Positions 63,500 to 64,000 of a stretch of 64,000 nt of DNA are shown here, piece after piece. Each line of letters opens with the position of its first letter. Position 1 is the stretch's first letter. The stretch is taken from NCBI GenBank assembly GCA_035949255.1, contig DASZIL010000151.1:23182-87181 (forward strand), in the 5' to 3' direction. The DNA comes from GAS188 sp035949255. GTDB taxonomy: Bacteria > Pseudomonadota > Alphaproteobacteria > Rhizobiales > Beijerinckiaceae. The position numbers and the translations under genes were made by a program. The notes under the pieces are model-generated. The model did no database searches and was not told the origin of the DNA. It saw only the letters and a program-made list of their open reading frames with translations.

Positions 63500-63735
63500 T
63501 CGACTGCATTGCCTGGGCGTATATTCGGATCTTTGTCGCGCCGATGGAACGGTGCAATGGGCGCGCTACTGCGCGAGCCAGTTTTTTCACCCCAGGCACG
63601 CGGGAGAACTCGCGCTCATTGTCTGTGACTAGCGCAACCGCTGGGCCAAGCCGGCAAGCCGGATACGATAACGTTCGCCATAGGCAGATTTCCCCGTACC
63701 GATTCCAGCTCGCCCACTATCGCGCAATTTCATAA
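63496..63735 (-). pseudogene. VapC (PIN-domain toxin) remnant
   Basis: A minus-strand frame reads VALVTDNEREFSRVPGVKKLA, the usual C-terminal PIN ending of VapC toxins (TxNxREFxRVPGL). The upstream sequence no longer gives a clean PIN core, and no vapB partner is visible. It then runs on past the normal end. It appears to be a decayed toxin gene. Confidence 0.5.
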
Positions 63736-63861
63736 ATCGGAATCATCCTCAATGGGTTCAGGAATGAGGTTGAGCCTTGAGTATACCTCATTGAAAAACA
63801 AGTAATTATTTATTGAATTCACCGAAGGTTATCAGAAGTATGCGCCAAGAAGAGGGGCGCG

Positions 63862-64000
63862 TCAGCCGGTGGTGACGGCCGTCTCGACATCGGCCGGATC
63901 AATCTCCCGATCGAGACCCGCATTGAGCTTGTCGCGGTCGAGCTCGCCCTCCCACCAGGCGATGATCACGGCCGCGACCCCGTTACCGATGATGTTGGTG
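63862..64000 (-). CDS. dctA: C4-dicarboxylate:cation symporter DctA-like (3' end only)
   Basis: Only the last 45 codons lie in the window. They read TNIIGNGVAAVIIAWWEGELD, followed by RDKLNAGLDREIDPADVE and the TGA at 63862-63864. The TNxIGNGVAxVxxAxW pattern is the end of the last membrane segment of DctA/GltP-family carriers. The gene continues beyond the right edge. Confidence 0.85.
   Translation of the reverse strand, partial: TNIIGNGVAAVIIAWWEGELDRDKLNAGLDREIDPADVETAVTTG

Overview
The window is high-GC, densely coded DNA from an alphaproteobacterium, most likely a member of the Hyphomicrobiales (Rhizobiales). The evidence is a canonical CpdR cell-cycle response regulator, an mmgR/suhB-type small RNA carrying the UUUCCUCCCU core, the hisC-tyrA gene pair, an sdhC-D-A-B operon, the rpiA / DUF2059 / gor neighbourhood, and short composite palindromes of the 'gagcatgatc...gatcatgctc' type. 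The genus cannot be fixed from sequence reading alone.

Layout. 0.1-3.0 kb: polyamine-type ABC transporter (ATPase and two permeases). 3.0-4.7 kb: Pr6Pr-type membrane protein and ribokinase. 4.9-11.5 kb: branched-chain amino acid/amide-type ABC system, with a Tat-exported phosphoesterase inserted in reverse between livH and livM, and with LivG and LivF fused into one protein. 11.7-24.4 kb: mostly housekeeping genes (DsbD, GST, M20 peptidase, peroxiredoxin plus cupin, CoA transferase, cpdR, formylglutamate amidohydrolase, mmgR sRNA, hisN-type phosphatase, hydrolase, tyrA, hisC). 24.8-26.3 kb: cytochrome b plus molybdopterin oxidoreductase pair. 26.4-30.4 kb: a four-gene operon (CofC-like transferase, GT-C glycosyltransferase, radical SAM/SPASM enzyme, GT2 glycosyltransferase) whose three junctions are all GTGA overlaps. 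30.4-34.0 kb: sdhCDAB. 34.1-36.3 kb: amidohydrolase and SDR.

Accessory region, 36.5-53.1 kb. It begins with an intact tRNA-Asp followed by a frameshifted integrase remnant. Two degenerate copies of the tRNA-Asp 3' end lie at 49.22 and 53.09 kb, so the region looks like two successive insertions at this tRNA. The first segment holds a TupA-like ATP-grasp gene, diverged repeat blocks, two adjacent secreted-looking proteins with unrelated bodies but the same C-terminal tail of about 37 residues, a broken DUF4239 gene and a tamA-tamB pair. The second segment holds transketolase and 6-phosphogluconate dehydrogenase; rpiA follows directly after the last tRNA fragment. The best candidate for an undescribed system is the pair of tail-sharing proteins beside tamAB. 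The GTGA-coupled radical SAM/glycosyltransferase operon is second.

53.2-64 kb: rpiA, DUF2059, O-antigen ligase-like protein, glutathione reductase, an ECF sigma/anti-sigma unit with a cupredoxin and a Tat phosphoesterase, class II DAHP synthase, a small unknown protein, an SRAP/HMCES protein, a vapC remnant, and the 3' end of a dctA-like transporter running off the right edge.
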